Below the pieces are notes generated by a model. It saw nothing but the letters and a program-made list of their open reading frames with translations, had not been told where the DNA came from and did not search any database. Shown here one piece after another: positions 37,201 through 45,180 of a DNA stretch of 64,000 bases. This stretch comes from Berkiella_A sp963976875 (GTDB lineage: Bacteria; Pseudomonadota; Gammaproteobacteria; Berkiellales; Berkiellaceae): assembly GCA_963976875.1 (NCBI GenBank), contig CAXBML010000002.1, forward strand, positions 124,001-188,000. The letters are read 5' to 3'. The stretch's first letter is position 1. Every line of letters starts with the position of its first letter. Made by a program: the position numbers and the translations under genes.

Positions 37201-38136
37201 ATTAGCAAAATTTTGTTTTGCGCTGTTAATATTTTTGCAACCTGCCCCGCCTGTACTCGTGACACTCAACGAACCATCAAAAATATTCTGCACTAATGAC
37301 TTTGGCCCTAAAATATTATAACAAGCAGATGTATCCGTTAACGTAGCGACTACGTTATTGGTTTCGCCCATGCCACTGGCATTGGGCGTATAGTCAATAG
37401 CGCGTATTTCAATATTGGCAGAGTTTAATGTGACTTCATAATGACTGTCCCATAAGTCAATTTCATTATTGGGCGTTGTGGTGACATTGAGAGCCCCTGC
37501 TCTATAGGGCCTGCCATCGCTACTAGTATAACCTTTATTATCAATCCAAACATTGTATCTTGCACCAGTCAAATTACGTGTATCGCTGTATCCTGTTTCA
37601 CCATTTTTGGGGTTGCTACGGGCTGAAGTAAATGTCGCATTGGCGCAAGCAACACCAGAAGAACATTCTCCATTCCAGGGGGCATATTCTAGGCCAGGGT
37701 TATAATAAGTCAGGTTAAGATCAGAGCTGAAAAAACGCCACTCTTTATCCCCTGCTGAACTACAAGCGCTGACTGAATTTCGATCAGAGTTCCAGCAGTT
37801 ATCGCTATAAATATTGCCACTGTTTTCCCATAGATAGGTAAAATATCTATATCCACCGCTGTAACTTCGAATAAGACCATTATCCACTAGCCAGCCGCAA
37901 TTAGTGCTAGAACTATAAAAGCCCGTTGCATTGGGATCATAGGCGCAGTGGTGCCAGTAAGGTTTTGACAGTACAGACCAATCCATTGACCCTGAATCAT
38001 CCAGCTGAAAAAATACATTCGGATCAACATTGCTGCCTAGAAATAAAGGGGAATCTGCTAAATCCAATAATGCCGCTTGAGCTGTTGGTATCATGAAGCA
38101 TTGCGAAAGTAATATGAGTTTAGATAATGTATGCAT
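34288..38136 (-). CDS. pilY1: Type IV pilus tip-associated adhesin PilY1/PilC
   Basis: PilY1 sits at the pilus tip, promotes extension, binds surfaces and takes part in surface sensing. The 1282-residue precursor has a signal peptide ending near residue 21 and a von Willebrand A-like domain whose MIDAS begins DDSGSM (46-51), with LFTDGFWNG later. The C-terminal half is the Neisseria PilC beta-propeller (about 690-1200), containing GSNDGMLHGF and a calcium-binding loop DLDGDYIVD at 969-977 as in P. aeruginosa PilY1. A second Asp-rich stretch (DLNNDGEFNESD) lies near the C terminus. Length is close to the P. aeruginosa protein. It is eight bases from pilX. Confidence 0.96.
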   Translation of the reverse strand: MHTLSKLILLSQCFMIPTAQAALLDLADSPLFLGSNVDPNVFFQLDDSGSMDWSVLSKPYWHHCAYDPNATGFYSSSTNCGWLVDNGLIRSYSGGYRYFTYLWENSGNIYSDNCWNSDRNSVSACSSAGDKEWRFFSSDLNLTYYNPGLEYAPWNGECSSGVACANATFTSARSNPKNGETGYSDTRNLTGARYNVWIDNKGYTSSDGRPYRAGALNVTTTPNNEIDLWDSHYEVTLNSANIEIRAIDYTPNASGMGETNNVVATLTDTSACYNILGPKSLVQNIFDGSLSVTSTGGAGCKNINSAKQNFANWYQYSRKRSYVAKSAISQVMNQYPNFRYGLSVINNYGSLFKEVPSSGTTDYTSHNANLLSSLYSYNWTASGTPLRRGLERVGRYFDDNLSGKADPITNSCQQNFSILFTDGFWNGSSPASGIGNADSDGNSITVADVAKYYYDKDLSPLDNQVIPNPFDPATYQHMVTYTVAFGVSGNLLDSDGDGWPNPSLIESDNWGNPFSSDPEKIDDLWHAAFNAKGTFVAAQSPEDVTRELGNALSSISNRVSSAATVAQNSTVLSANSQVYQARFDSNSWTGELLAYPIDVNGVLAQVPVWNANCKLSGGDCALPVIDAAQNPGKNHSSRVIITRAWDGSNSGTAFDFPSSYGSLFVSGALPERISNFMQYSPYNLTTTSPAEIAANQTYVDHLLDYSRGDRSQEQQNSGSESFRNRQGILGDIIHSSPIYVAPPNRYFSDTFETSAYSTFKSTYQNRIPMVYTGSNDGMLHGFRSDTGEELLAYIPGNREVYKNISELSKSTYQHGYAVDGSPSESDVFINSSWRTILAGGLNKGGQTVYALDITDPSTFTEANANQIYLWEFSDEDDADLGYVYGQVKIAKVRFNSTESKWAIIFGNGYNNSAADGHASTNGEAALFVLFIERGLDGTWTADSDYIKITAGTAGSVTTPNGLGEPYLVDLDGDYIVDYVYAADLKGTVWKFNLQDTTPTNWKTNASALFNAQYASAGDQAITAPPIVASHPSGLSYGVMVYFGTGKYLENTDNTSTGAVTQTYYGLWDKLDGTTILKSNLLQQTILAEYNQGFDTDDDGTNDTTALLRQVSDNAINWQAPQQAGDPAQHHGWYLDLFVQGAASNLGERQISRTLVRNKNVIFTTLLPSQSPCEFGGSSWLMEVNMETGGQPEYTPFDLNNDGEFNESDYINIGDPDGDGNDNFVPAGGRKSDVGITPSPAVFIAEDKSKETKVTSGSMGLGTVEENLNGGPLGRQNWKQITQ

Positions 38137-38144
38137 GATAGGGC

Positions 38145-38684
38145 CTAGTTATATTGGGTCGCAAAAATAGATTCTAAAATAATATTTGATCCAGTTTGTT
38201 TACCTGAGCCTTTCGCCGTGACTTTATAGTAGTGGTAGCCTTGTCCCTTTGCGCGTGCTTCGGGTGATAGCTCATAAGGAACAAAAGTAAATTCTTCAAG
38301 AACATATTGTGGTTGGCTGGTGAGACCATATAAATTGCTTGAATAGCTCGTTGCTTGTGTTTGCCACCAACTTTGGCTCATACTACTGACATTGCCTAAG
38401 GTACTGCTATCCCACAAGAGACAAGGGGGAGCGCTGCAAGTGTCAACGCCGACAGGTTGCTGGGTCTGAGCCAGTAACCATTGCTCTCCATCTGTCAATG
38501 CACTTTCTGCTGCTTGGAATGCCAAATGGGTATCACGCATATTAGAAGTCATTTTTTCAGTCAAAGTGACATTTTGCATACCACTCACACCAATAAGTGT
38601 TAATACCAATAATAAAATCAGCCCCGTGACCAAAATAGCCCCTTTTTGCTTGATGGGTTGTATTGTTTTAAATTGCTTCTTCAT
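38145..38684 (-). CDS. pilX: Type IV pilus minor pilin PilX
   Basis: PilX is part of the minor pilin/PilY1 priming complex. The 179 residues start with QKGAILVTGLILLLVLTLIG, a PilX-type prepilin signal in which the cleavage Gly is followed by Ala rather than Phe and the usual Glu at +5 is absent, as is normal for PilX. Then comes AFQAAESALTDGEQWL, the characteristic PilX helix, and a globular domain with a cysteine pair (CSAPPC). It lies between pilW and pilY1 in the canonical order. Confidence 0.93.
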   Translation of the reverse strand: MKKQFKTIQPIKQKGAILVTGLILLLVLTLIGVSGMQNVTLTEKMTSNMRDTHLAFQAAESALTDGEQWLLAQTQQPVGVDTCSAPPCLLWDSSTLGNVSSMSQSWWQTQATSYSSNLYGLTSQPQYVLEEFTFVPYELSPEARAKGQGYHYYKVTAKGSGKQTGSNIILESIFATQYN

Positions 38685-38696
38685 AAGTTAGCTCCC

Positions 38697-39497
38697 TTAG
38701 GCCGTGACTTCAGTAATCACGTTGCGTAACATAATGGTGAACGTAATAGGTTGTCGGAGAAAGTTATCCCCTGGTGCGGTTTGTGTTGTGCCATTTAGGT
38801 TATAAGTGGTGGTATTGACTGTTGGGCTGACAGGAATATCACTACGTAACAAAATACTCACTTTTATCGCGACAACATTGGCCATATTAATATTGGGATG
38901 ACTGCTTTCTACAAATCGATTGGGCGCTTTGTCTCCGTTTAAATCCTCCCCATATAAAATTTGCATATTTTCCACGTCAGGTAATATGACTTGTGTATTA
39001 TCTGTATTGGCGCTGCTAGGATTTTGTGCGCGACATTGTAACTCGTCATTGGCCGAGATAGAAAATGTCAGCGTGGTAGTGACAAAGCTATCAACCCCGA
39101 TATTTAAGCAATCTCGAATAGTGTTATCGGCATTACCAGCGCCATCACCACTGCCTTGGTAGCGTATTGTCATCGAGTCACTATTATTAGTACCCGTATT
39201 ATTTGTGCCATCAATATAGAGGTTCGTTGCATCAAACAAAGTGTTCATGGAGGTGAATATGGTGTCTTGTTGTGGTGATCGGTATGCGGTATTGCGTAAT
39301 ATTTTAGACAAGTAGTCATAGGAGAAACGCGCATTTTCATGCATAGTGTTGTATGCCGTTTCTAGGCGATAATTATTCTTATTACTGATAAAGGTTTGTA
39401 ATAGGCCTAATAGCAATATTAAACTGATGGTGATGGCCAACATAATCTCGACCATCGAAAAACCATGGACTTGTGAGTAGCGTATAGATTTCTTCAT
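38697..39497 (-). CDS. pilW: Type IV pilus minor pilin PilW
   Basis: PilW is a large minor pilin acting with PilV, PilX and PilY1. The 266 residues have the prepilin site HG-FSMVEI with Glu at +5, a hydrophobic helix (MLAITISLILLLGLLQTF), YNTMHENARFSYDYLSKILR and a long beta-rich C-terminal domain. The start overlaps the end of pilV by four bases, so the two are translationally coupled; pilX follows after 12 bases. Confidence 0.93.
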   Translation of the reverse strand: MKKSIRYSQVHGFSMVEIMLAITISLILLLGLLQTFISNKNNYRLETAYNTMHENARFSYDYLSKILRNTAYRSPQQDTIFTSMNTLFDATNLYIDGTNNTGTNNSDSMTIRYQGSGDGAGNADNTIRDCLNIGVDSFVTTTLTFSISANDELQCRAQNPSSANTDNTQVILPDVENMQILYGEDLNGDKAPNRFVESSHPNINMANVVAIKVSILLRSDIPVSPTVNTTTYNLNGTTQTAPGDNFLRQPITFTIMLRNVITEVTA

Positions 39498-40093
39498 AAT
39501 GACAAGCTCGTGACAAATCGGTGTAATGTGTTAGGGGCAGTTTGATCTTTTCTTTCTTGCCACCAAAGCTTGATTGCAAAAATAGGCTTTGCAGGGTTGA
39601 CAATGACGCCATCACAAGCGGGGGCTGCAGGGGTGCCATCTTCCGGTGTACTATCGATGCAAACAATCCCGTCGCCACTGGGTAAAGTGGCAGTATAGTC
39701 GGGATGCCATGCAGTTGCGATTTGTCCTTTAATGGCAGAAGACCAATCGTAGAAATCTTGCTGAGCCATTTGGCTTGCGGTACATTGAACATCAATATTA
39801 CTACCCGTGGCACTTTTGCCCAAACAATTAGGATCGCCTGTGAGCGCACCCGTTGGGTTGTTATAAGGGCTTGCCTGCCCTAAAGCAAAAGCAGGATAAT
39901 TTGCCCGCATTCTATCTGCCATATCATTTGCGTGCAGTGAAGCAACTGAGCGCAAGAGTGAGTCATGGCTCATTTTTAATCCAGTGACTTGTAGGCTGGC
40001 TAACCCCAATAGCCCTATAGAAAATACCACCACAGCAATTAGAACTTCGAGCAAGCTGAAGCCTTTTTGATGTATAAGGTATGATGCGTGCAT
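39494..40093 (-). CDS. pilV: Type IV pilus minor pilin PilV
   Basis: PilV is a minor pilin required for normal pilus assembly. The prepilin site is QKG-FSLLEV with Glu at +5, followed by LIAVVVFSIGLLGLASLQ, a helix typical of PilV. The C-terminal domain carries several cysteines (NCLGK, VQCTAS, IVCID, PACDG). At 199 residues it is slightly longer than the P. aeruginosa protein. The ATG at 40093 lies 131 bases downstream of the FimU-like gene, a gap with no other gene. Confidence 0.92.
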   Translation of the reverse strand: MHASYLIHQKGFSLLEVLIAVVVFSIGLLGLASLQVTGLKMSHDSLLRSVASLHANDMADRMRANYPAFALGQASPYNNPTGALTGDPNCLGKSATGSNIDVQCTASQMAQQDFYDWSSAIKGQIATAWHPDYTATLPSGDGIVCIDSTPEDGTPAAPACDGVIVNPAKPIFAIKLWWQERKDQTAPNTLHRFVTSLSL

Positions 40094-40224
40094 TGATTCA
40101 CCTTAATTAACTTTAAAATTTATGATCTCTTATTATAGTTATAGGCTCTGCTTATGGTCTTAGCGAAAAATCGGAGATATTTGGTGGTATAATTCAGATA
40201 AGCTGTTTGATGGTAGTGTGTCTA

Positions 40225-40758
40225 TTAGCAGCCAATATTGCTTAAAAGTGGTCTGCCTGTAAATGGAATCAGGATGTTACGACCATTGTTACCGGTACAT
40301 CCCGTCTGAAGGATATTAATAGATAGGTTTGTTGTATTCGCATGAGCAAAACCACTTGCAGTATAGGTAATTAAGCTACTAGCAGGCGTTGTGGTGACCG
40401 CAGCTGTTTGTCCAGATACGGCATGTGCTCTGATCAAAGTTTCAGTCGCATTATTAGCAAAGGTTGTATTTTCATCGGGATTAACAAAAACCAACCAACC
40501 CACACTCCAATTGTTACCGCAGCTGGTGAAGGCTTGGTTGCCCGCCGGGCATACAGAGACGCTAACGCCACGCTTGACGGCCTCACTACGTGCGATGTAC
40601 ATACTAGAAACGAGTTCATTGGTCAGTGTGATAGAACGATTATTTGCAATAAGACTCTGCATCGCAGGCACAGCCAATCCAACCACGATCATAAAAACAG
40701 CAAGAGTGACCATGAGCTCTATGAGTGTAAAGGCACGGAAATATTTTTTAGTTTTCAT
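40225..40758 (-). CDS. GspH/FimT-family pseudopilin (FimU position)
   Basis: A 177-residue minor pilin with prepilin signal FRA-FTLIEL, so Ala rather than Gly precedes the cleavage site. Features of the family are MQSLIANNRSITLTNELVSSMYIARSEAVKR and SVCPAGNQAFTSCGNNWSVGWLVF, plus a C-terminal cysteine pair (QTGCTG and NIGC). It is second of two GspH-type genes, the place of fimU in Pseudomonas. The signal-peptide residue is unusual; PilD is reported to tolerate Ala at this position, so processing is likely. Confidence 0.88.
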   Translation of the reverse strand: MKTKKYFRAFTLIELMVTLAVFMIVVGLAVPAMQSLIANNRSITLTNELVSSMYIARSEAVKRGVSVSVCPAGNQAFTSCGNNWSVGWLVFVNPDENTTFANNATETLIRAHAVSGQTAAVTTTPASSLITYTASGFAHANTTNLSINILQTGCTGNNGRNILIPFTGRPLLSNIGC

Positions 40759-40840
40759 ACTTATATGAAATAGAACACTTCTGCATTTTTCGTGGGAAAA
40801 AGCTGCTTATATAGCCAGAGATTTTGATTTGTTGGTGGGA

Positions 40841-41344
40841 TTAGCCATAATACTCTATGCGTGCTCGTCCACTGTCGTAGAGGACAATCGTATTTCGAAG
40901 CTTTTCTTTGGTTTTTATATTGATGGTGCAACGGGTTAGACAACGGCCATTACCTGCATATTTAATCGTATTCACTTTGCCTGAGTCAATTTGCGTTAGG
41001 TTTGAATTGGGTTTATTGACTCTAAGCACAAGATCTTGCTCATTAAAAGAACCATCTTTGTTAAAGTCAACATAGGCCATCATGCCATGGGACCAATTAT
41101 GGCTACAAGACTTAAAGTCTGAGGTGCCACAGACAATAACATTTTGATTGCGTTTGATGGCTTCCATACGGGCAAAATGTAAAATATGAAACATCTTTTG
41201 TGTTGTTGAGCCGGCGGATTCTTTTTGCACTCGATTGGTTAAGCTTGGAATGGCCAAGCCCAAAACGATTGCAACAATAGACAGGGTTATCAGTAGCTCT
41301 ATCAGTGTAAACGCTTTATATAAAGGCTTAAGACTCAAAGTCAT
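40841..41344 (-). CDS. fimT: GspH/FimT-family pseudopilin (FimT position)
   Basis: FimT proteins are minor pilins; some bind DNA and aid natural transformation. This protein has 167 residues from the ATG at 41344, and a GTG one codon upstream is also possible. The prepilin signal is YKA-FTLIEL, again with Ala before the cleavage site. It shows ILHFARMEAIKRNQNV, SDFKSCSHNWSHGMMAYVD and a C-terminal Cys pair in GRCLTRCTIN. The start overlaps pilR by 17 bases. A basic C-terminal segment would fit DNA binding, but this is inference. Confidence 0.86.
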   Translation of the reverse strand: MTLSLKPLYKAFTLIELLITLSIVAIVLGLAIPSLTNRVQKESAGSTTQKMFHILHFARMEAIKRNQNVIVCGTSDFKSCSHNWSHGMMAYVDFNKDGSFNEQDLVLRVNKPNSNLTQIDSGKVNTIKYAGNGRCLTRCTINIKTKEKLRNTIVLYDSGRARIEYYG

Positions 41345-42683
41345 CACTAATCCCTAGTTTTTTAAGTCTGTATCTTAGTGTTCTAAAGCTCATGCCCAAT
41401 AGTTTCGCGGCTTTTGTTTTATTACCATTCGTTTTGCCTAAAGCCGTCTCAATGGCCTCCTTCTCAATATTAACCAGATGATCATCTAAGGGAATGTTTA
41501 AGTGAATAGAAGTATTCTCACCCACTATTTTGGGTAAATGTAAATCATGGTGTGTAATGCTGTTATTCTCGCATAGGGTGAGGGCACGTTCTAATATATT
41601 TTCTAATTCACGGATATTACCTGGAAAAGTATAATTCTGTAAAATCTGTAAAGCTTGCTCTGATATTTGTGGCGGATTATCGTGGTGTTTAAAATTATTG
41701 TTAAAAAAATATGTGATGAGAAGAGGGATATCAGATAGACGCTCACTGAGGCTAGGGACTTTTAACTCAATGACGTTCAATCGATAAAATAAATCTTCTC
41801 TAAATTCACCCGTCTTAACTTTTTCATTCAAATCTTTATGAGTCGCACATAAAAAGCGGATATCCGCTTGTATCTCTTTGGTGGCGCCAATCGGTCTAAA
41901 AGATTTTTCTTGGAGTCCTCTTAATAATTTGACTTGCATGTTTTGTGGTAAGTCCGCAATTTCATCTAAAAAAAGTGTCCCTTGATTAGCGGCTTCAAAA
42001 AATCCCACTTTATCTTGATGTGCGCCGGTAAAACTGCCTTTTTTATGGCCAAAAAACTCACTTTCCATTAGTTCAACAGGGATGGCACCACAGTTGATAG
42101 GAATGAAGGGTTTATTTCGTCTTGGACTACTTTGGTGAATGAGCTTTGCAACCAGTTCTTTTCCAGCCCCAGAAGGGCCGCTAATATAGACGGGCGCTTG
42201 GCTACGCGCAATTTTTTCAATTTGTTTTTTGAGTGCTTGCATGCAGTCACTTTCGCCAATGAGCTGAAGCGTTTGTTTAGGATCTTCTGAAACAGGCTCA
42301 CTGGTTGTGTTGGCGGAAATATTCAAGGCATCAGTGACTAGGTTGCGTAACATGGTTAAATCAATGGGCTTATTAATAAAATCAAATGCCCCTTGCTTCA
42401 TGGCTAATATCGCCGTTTCCATATTGCCATGGGCGGTAATAAGAACAACGGCAGTTTGAGGTGAATTTTTTTGAATGTAGCGTAAAATATCTAAACCATT
42501 TCCGTCCGGCAAACGTAAATCGGTTAAGCATAAGTTAAAATTTTGTTTGGCCATTAAAACTTTGGCAGTTTGTACGTCTTGGGCGGTTTGACTCTGAATG
42601 CCCATTTTAGATAATGTGAGGCTGAGCAATTGGCAAATATCGGGTTCATCATCGACAATCAGAACTTGAGCAGAGGCTATCAT
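41328..42683 (-). CDS. pilR: Sigma-54-dependent response regulator PilR
   Basis: PilR activates sigma-54 promoters of pilus genes when phosphorylated by PilS. The 451 residues contain a receiver domain (1-120) with phospho-acceptor Asp55 in CLTDLRLPDG, an AAA+ domain with Walker A GPSGAGKE, the sigma-54 contact loop GSFTGA (usual form GAFTGA), Walker B GTLFLDEIADLP and an arginine finger region FREDLFYRLNV, then a Fis-type helix-turn-helix at the C terminus (NKTKAAKLLGMSFRTLRYRL). The ATG overlaps the end of pilS by four bases. Confidence 0.96.
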   Translation of the reverse strand: MIASAQVLIVDDEPDICQLLSLTLSKMGIQSQTAQDVQTAKVLMAKQNFNLCLTDLRLPDGNGLDILRYIQKNSPQTAVVLITAHGNMETAILAMKQGAFDFINKPIDLTMLRNLVTDALNISANTTSEPVSEDPKQTLQLIGESDCMQALKKQIEKIARSQAPVYISGPSGAGKELVAKLIHQSSPRRNKPFIPINCGAIPVELMESEFFGHKKGSFTGAHQDKVGFFEAANQGTLFLDEIADLPQNMQVKLLRGLQEKSFRPIGATKEIQADIRFLCATHKDLNEKVKTGEFREDLFYRLNVIELKVPSLSERLSDIPLLITYFFNNNFKHHDNPPQISEQALQILQNYTFPGNIRELENILERALTLCENNSITHHDLHLPKIVGENTSIHLNIPLDDHLVNIEKEAIETALGKTNGNKTKAAKLLGMSFRTLRYRLKKLGISDDFES

Positions 42684-44275
42684 AGTGAATTTTCTCCGGG
42701 AAAGGTTAAGCGGAACTGCGACTCAGCGTGTTGATGTGTGTATTGAATTTGAGCGTTATTTATTTGACAAAGCTCTCTAGTTAAAAATAATCCTAATCCA
42801 GTGCCTGATTTTTCTGTGGTGTAAAAGGGCTCAAAAATAAATTCTTGAATGTCATCTGGTATGCTATCACCGTGGTTAATAATATCGATGGTCACTTGTG
42901 GCTTCGGATATGCGTGGTATTGTGTTCGTAAGCATACCTGTGCAACACCATTTTTTTTCATATGATGTCTGAGCCCATTTTCACATAAGTTCACAATGAT
43001 TTGGGTGAGTTGTGTACTATCAACAAAAATATGAATGTTTTCTTTGCATAGGGAGAGTATTATTTTTGCATTGGGAAAATCTGAAAATTGTAAGGTGGGT
43101 ACTTGTTTTTGTAACCATTCATTTAGTGGGATGGTTTGCATGTTAGATTTTTGCCCCGAAAGCGATAAGACATTCTTGATGACTTGATTCATTCGATCGC
43201 AATTTTGCAAAATCATTGTGCTTAATTGTTTGTCTTCGCAGGATAATGATTGAGATTCCCTTAAAAGTTGTGCGGCATGACTCGCAGCGCCGAGTGGGTT
43301 ACGTAGTTCGTGTGCAATATTTGCCGTTAAGTGCCCAAGAGAGGCCAGCTTTAAATCTTGGGCTTGCCTATTTTCTGCTGCGATATCGTAAATAAATATC
43401 AAGGTATTTTTATTTTGATCCTGTCCAATATCTTGGAATTCGAGCCGGACCTTAGATAAATTGCTTGTAATTTGAATGGGGGATAAATTTTGATTATTTT
43501 TTTGCCAAGCAAAAATACTATGTTGTATAGCTTGGGGCAAGGTGTCTAGTGTATAGTTATTTTGACTCTCTTTTAGGCCGAATAGTTTTTTGGCTGCAAT
43601 ATTGAGCGTTTGTATTTGATTCTGGCTGTCTAAAAGCATGACACCTTGATGCATTAAGGCGACAATATGGCTGTTCATTTTCATGGAGCTGTCTAATAAT
43701 GTCGCCTGTTTTAAAATAATGGTTTGATTTTTTCTGACCCTCACAGACAAGAAGTTAACAAAGACAGCAGCAAAGAAAATTAAAATACCAATTAAGCCTG
43801 CCATACCGGAGAATTTTAAACCATAATTTTGATAGGTTGCCATATAGGTATATTCTGACAGCAAGGCTATTGTGCTGATGGCTGCAGTGAGCAAGGCGTA
43901 CTTTCCAGGGTATAAGATACTATGCGCAGCTACCAAAATAATGAGTAACAAACCCATACCCGAGATAACCCCACCACAACAATGCATAATCAAAATTAAA
44001 AAAATAATGTCACAATAAATGGGCAGGTTGGCTTGAATACGATAAGGGATTTTAGCGCTAAAACTTAGTAAAAGCATAACAAAGGCAAACAAAGCATACG
44101 AAATGCTTATTTGAATGAAGTTCTCGGGCTGGCTGCCAGGAAATATTAAGGAGACCGAATTATGATGGCTAATAGTAAGTAAGCTAATACTTAAGGCAAA
44201 TCGATATAAATTAAATAACTGTAGAGGGCGCCAGGTATGATTGGCAGAGGAGGGCAAAAATCCTTTTTGCGACAT
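42680..44275 (-). CDS. pilS: Sensor histidine kinase PilS
   Basis: PilS is the inner-membrane kinase of the PilSR system controlling pilin expression. The 531 residues have about six hydrophobic helices in the first 190, a PAS-like region (about 205-300; GVMLLDSQNQIQTLN), a dimerisation/phosphoacceptor domain with His322 in NIAHELRNPLG, and an ATPase domain with NLCENGLRHH, the G1 region, and GTGLGLFLTRELC. The first gene of the minus-strand pil cluster, it is upstream of pilR with a four-base overlap. Confidence 0.95.
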   Translation of the reverse strand: MSQKGFLPSSANHTWRPLQLFNLYRFALSISLLTISHHNSVSLIFPGSQPENFIQISISYALFAFVMLLLSFSAKIPYRIQANLPIYCDIIFLILIMHCCGGVISGMGLLLIILVAAHSILYPGKYALLTAAISTIALLSEYTYMATYQNYGLKFSGMAGLIGILIFFAAVFVNFLSVRVRKNQTIILKQATLLDSSMKMNSHIVALMHQGVMLLDSQNQIQTLNIAAKKLFGLKESQNNYTLDTLPQAIQHSIFAWQKNNQNLSPIQITSNLSKVRLEFQDIGQDQNKNTLIFIYDIAAENRQAQDLKLASLGHLTANIAHELRNPLGAASHAAQLLRESQSLSCEDKQLSTMILQNCDRMNQVIKNVLSLSGQKSNMQTIPLNEWLQKQVPTLQFSDFPNAKIILSLCKENIHIFVDSTQLTQIIVNLCENGLRHHMKKNGVAQVCLRTQYHAYPKPQVTIDIINHGDSIPDDIQEFIFEPFYTTEKSGTGLGLFLTRELCQINNAQIQYTHQHAESQFRLTFPGENSL

Positions 44276-44331
44276 ATGACTGTGTCCTTTGTCTTAACGA
44301 TGGCTCAGTAAAGCGGTATTAGCGAATAAAA

Positions 44332-44604
44332 CTACTTTTTACATGCATCACTACAATAATAACAATTGTGGCCCTTTATTGCCTCTTCTTCAGGAATATA
44401 AATGCCGCAGCTTTTGCAGGAAACGAGTTCTGCAGCTATTTTAGGTTGCTCGCGATTTGAATTTTGTTTCTGGGAATTTTTGTGCTGACCAAAATTACTC
44501 GTTGAGCGACTAACAAACCTTCTTAGTTGTGAGGCAACTAGCCAAACAGCGCCCATTGCAAGCCCCCAAATTACAAATAAAAATACTATTACTCTGACTA
44601 TCAC
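44332..44604 (-). CDS. PP0621-like small membrane protein with C-terminal zinc ribbon
   Basis: A 90-residue protein from the GTG at 44604 (GGAG about ten bases upstream); an ATG at 44661 would extend it to 109 residues without a ribosome-binding site. It has one N-terminal membrane helix (about 3-25), a polar linker, and a treble-clef-like cluster SCKSCGIYIPEEEAI...CYYCSDACKK with five cysteines. Small proteins of this kind are often found just upstream of pilS in gammaproteobacteria. Their function is unknown. Confidence 0.75.
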   Translation of the reverse strand: MIVRVIVFLFVIWGLAMGAVWLVASQLRRFVSRSTSNFGQHKNSQKQNSNREQPKIAAELVSCKSCGIYIPEEEAIKGHNCYYCSDACKK

Positions 44605-44889
44605 AGTGGGGGTTCTCCAAATAATAACAATGTAAACTAACTTTTTGTTGAACCCAACCATTATAAAGCAAATAGAATAAATAAAATAAGGAAATGGGGG
44701 CTAAAAAATTCAAAATAGTTGCATATACTCATGTTTGGTGTATTAAACGAGCCCTTAAATCTAGTCGTTCATCAGTCAAGTTTGTCATTTATCTTATGAA
44801 AAAAAAAAGGGCATGGTATAATTCTGTGTTATTTATTTGTGTCGTCACGCAGTTTTGCAGGCGGGGATTAAAAGGTTGGAGTTGTTTAA

Positions 44890-45129
44890 ATGCCTATATA
44901 TGAGTATCGCTGTACAGTATGTCGCCATCAAAAAGAGATTTTACATGGTATAAATCACCCCGCAACAGAGGTTTGTCCAAAATGTGGAGAGGCTCTAGAG
45001 CGTTTGATATCGGCACCGAGCGTGCGCTTTGCAGGTCAAGGTTATTATGAAACAGATGAAAAGCCAAAGGACAAGCAACGAAATGTTGTGCGAGAAGAAA
45101 AAGCGTCTACTAGCAGCACATCTGAGTAA
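44890..45129 (+). CDS. FmdB-family zinc ribbon protein
   Basis: A 79-residue protein starting MPIYEYRCTVCRHQKEI, with CxxC in CTVC and CPKCG giving a four-cysteine zinc ribbon, then SAPSVRFAGQGYYETD, the usual FmdB continuation, and a charged, Ser/Thr-rich tail. FmdB-type proteins are putative regulators of unproven function and commonly precede aspS, as here (51 bases). The start has no strong ribosome-binding site apart from a TTGGAG stretch about nine bases upstream. Confidence 0.9.
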   Translation: MPIYEYRCTVCRHQKEILHGINHPATEVCPKCGEALERLISAPSVRFAGQGYYETDEKPKDKQRNVVREEKASTSSTSE

Positions 45130-45180
45130 ATTTGAATACTATCAAGTTAACTAAAACATTGAAATAAATAAGGTTTTTCC

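Noticed and set aside
33892..44700. Sigma-54 promoters for PilR targets in the pil cluster
   Set aside because: No convincing TGGCAC-N5-TTGC type element was found by eye in the gaps of the cluster on the minus strand; PilR may act on the major pilin gene elsewhere.
44694..44903. 69-codon frame upstream of the FmdB gene
   Set aside because: Odd composition, overlaps the better-supported FmdB start and has no recognised features; the 44605-44889 stretch is treated as intergenic.
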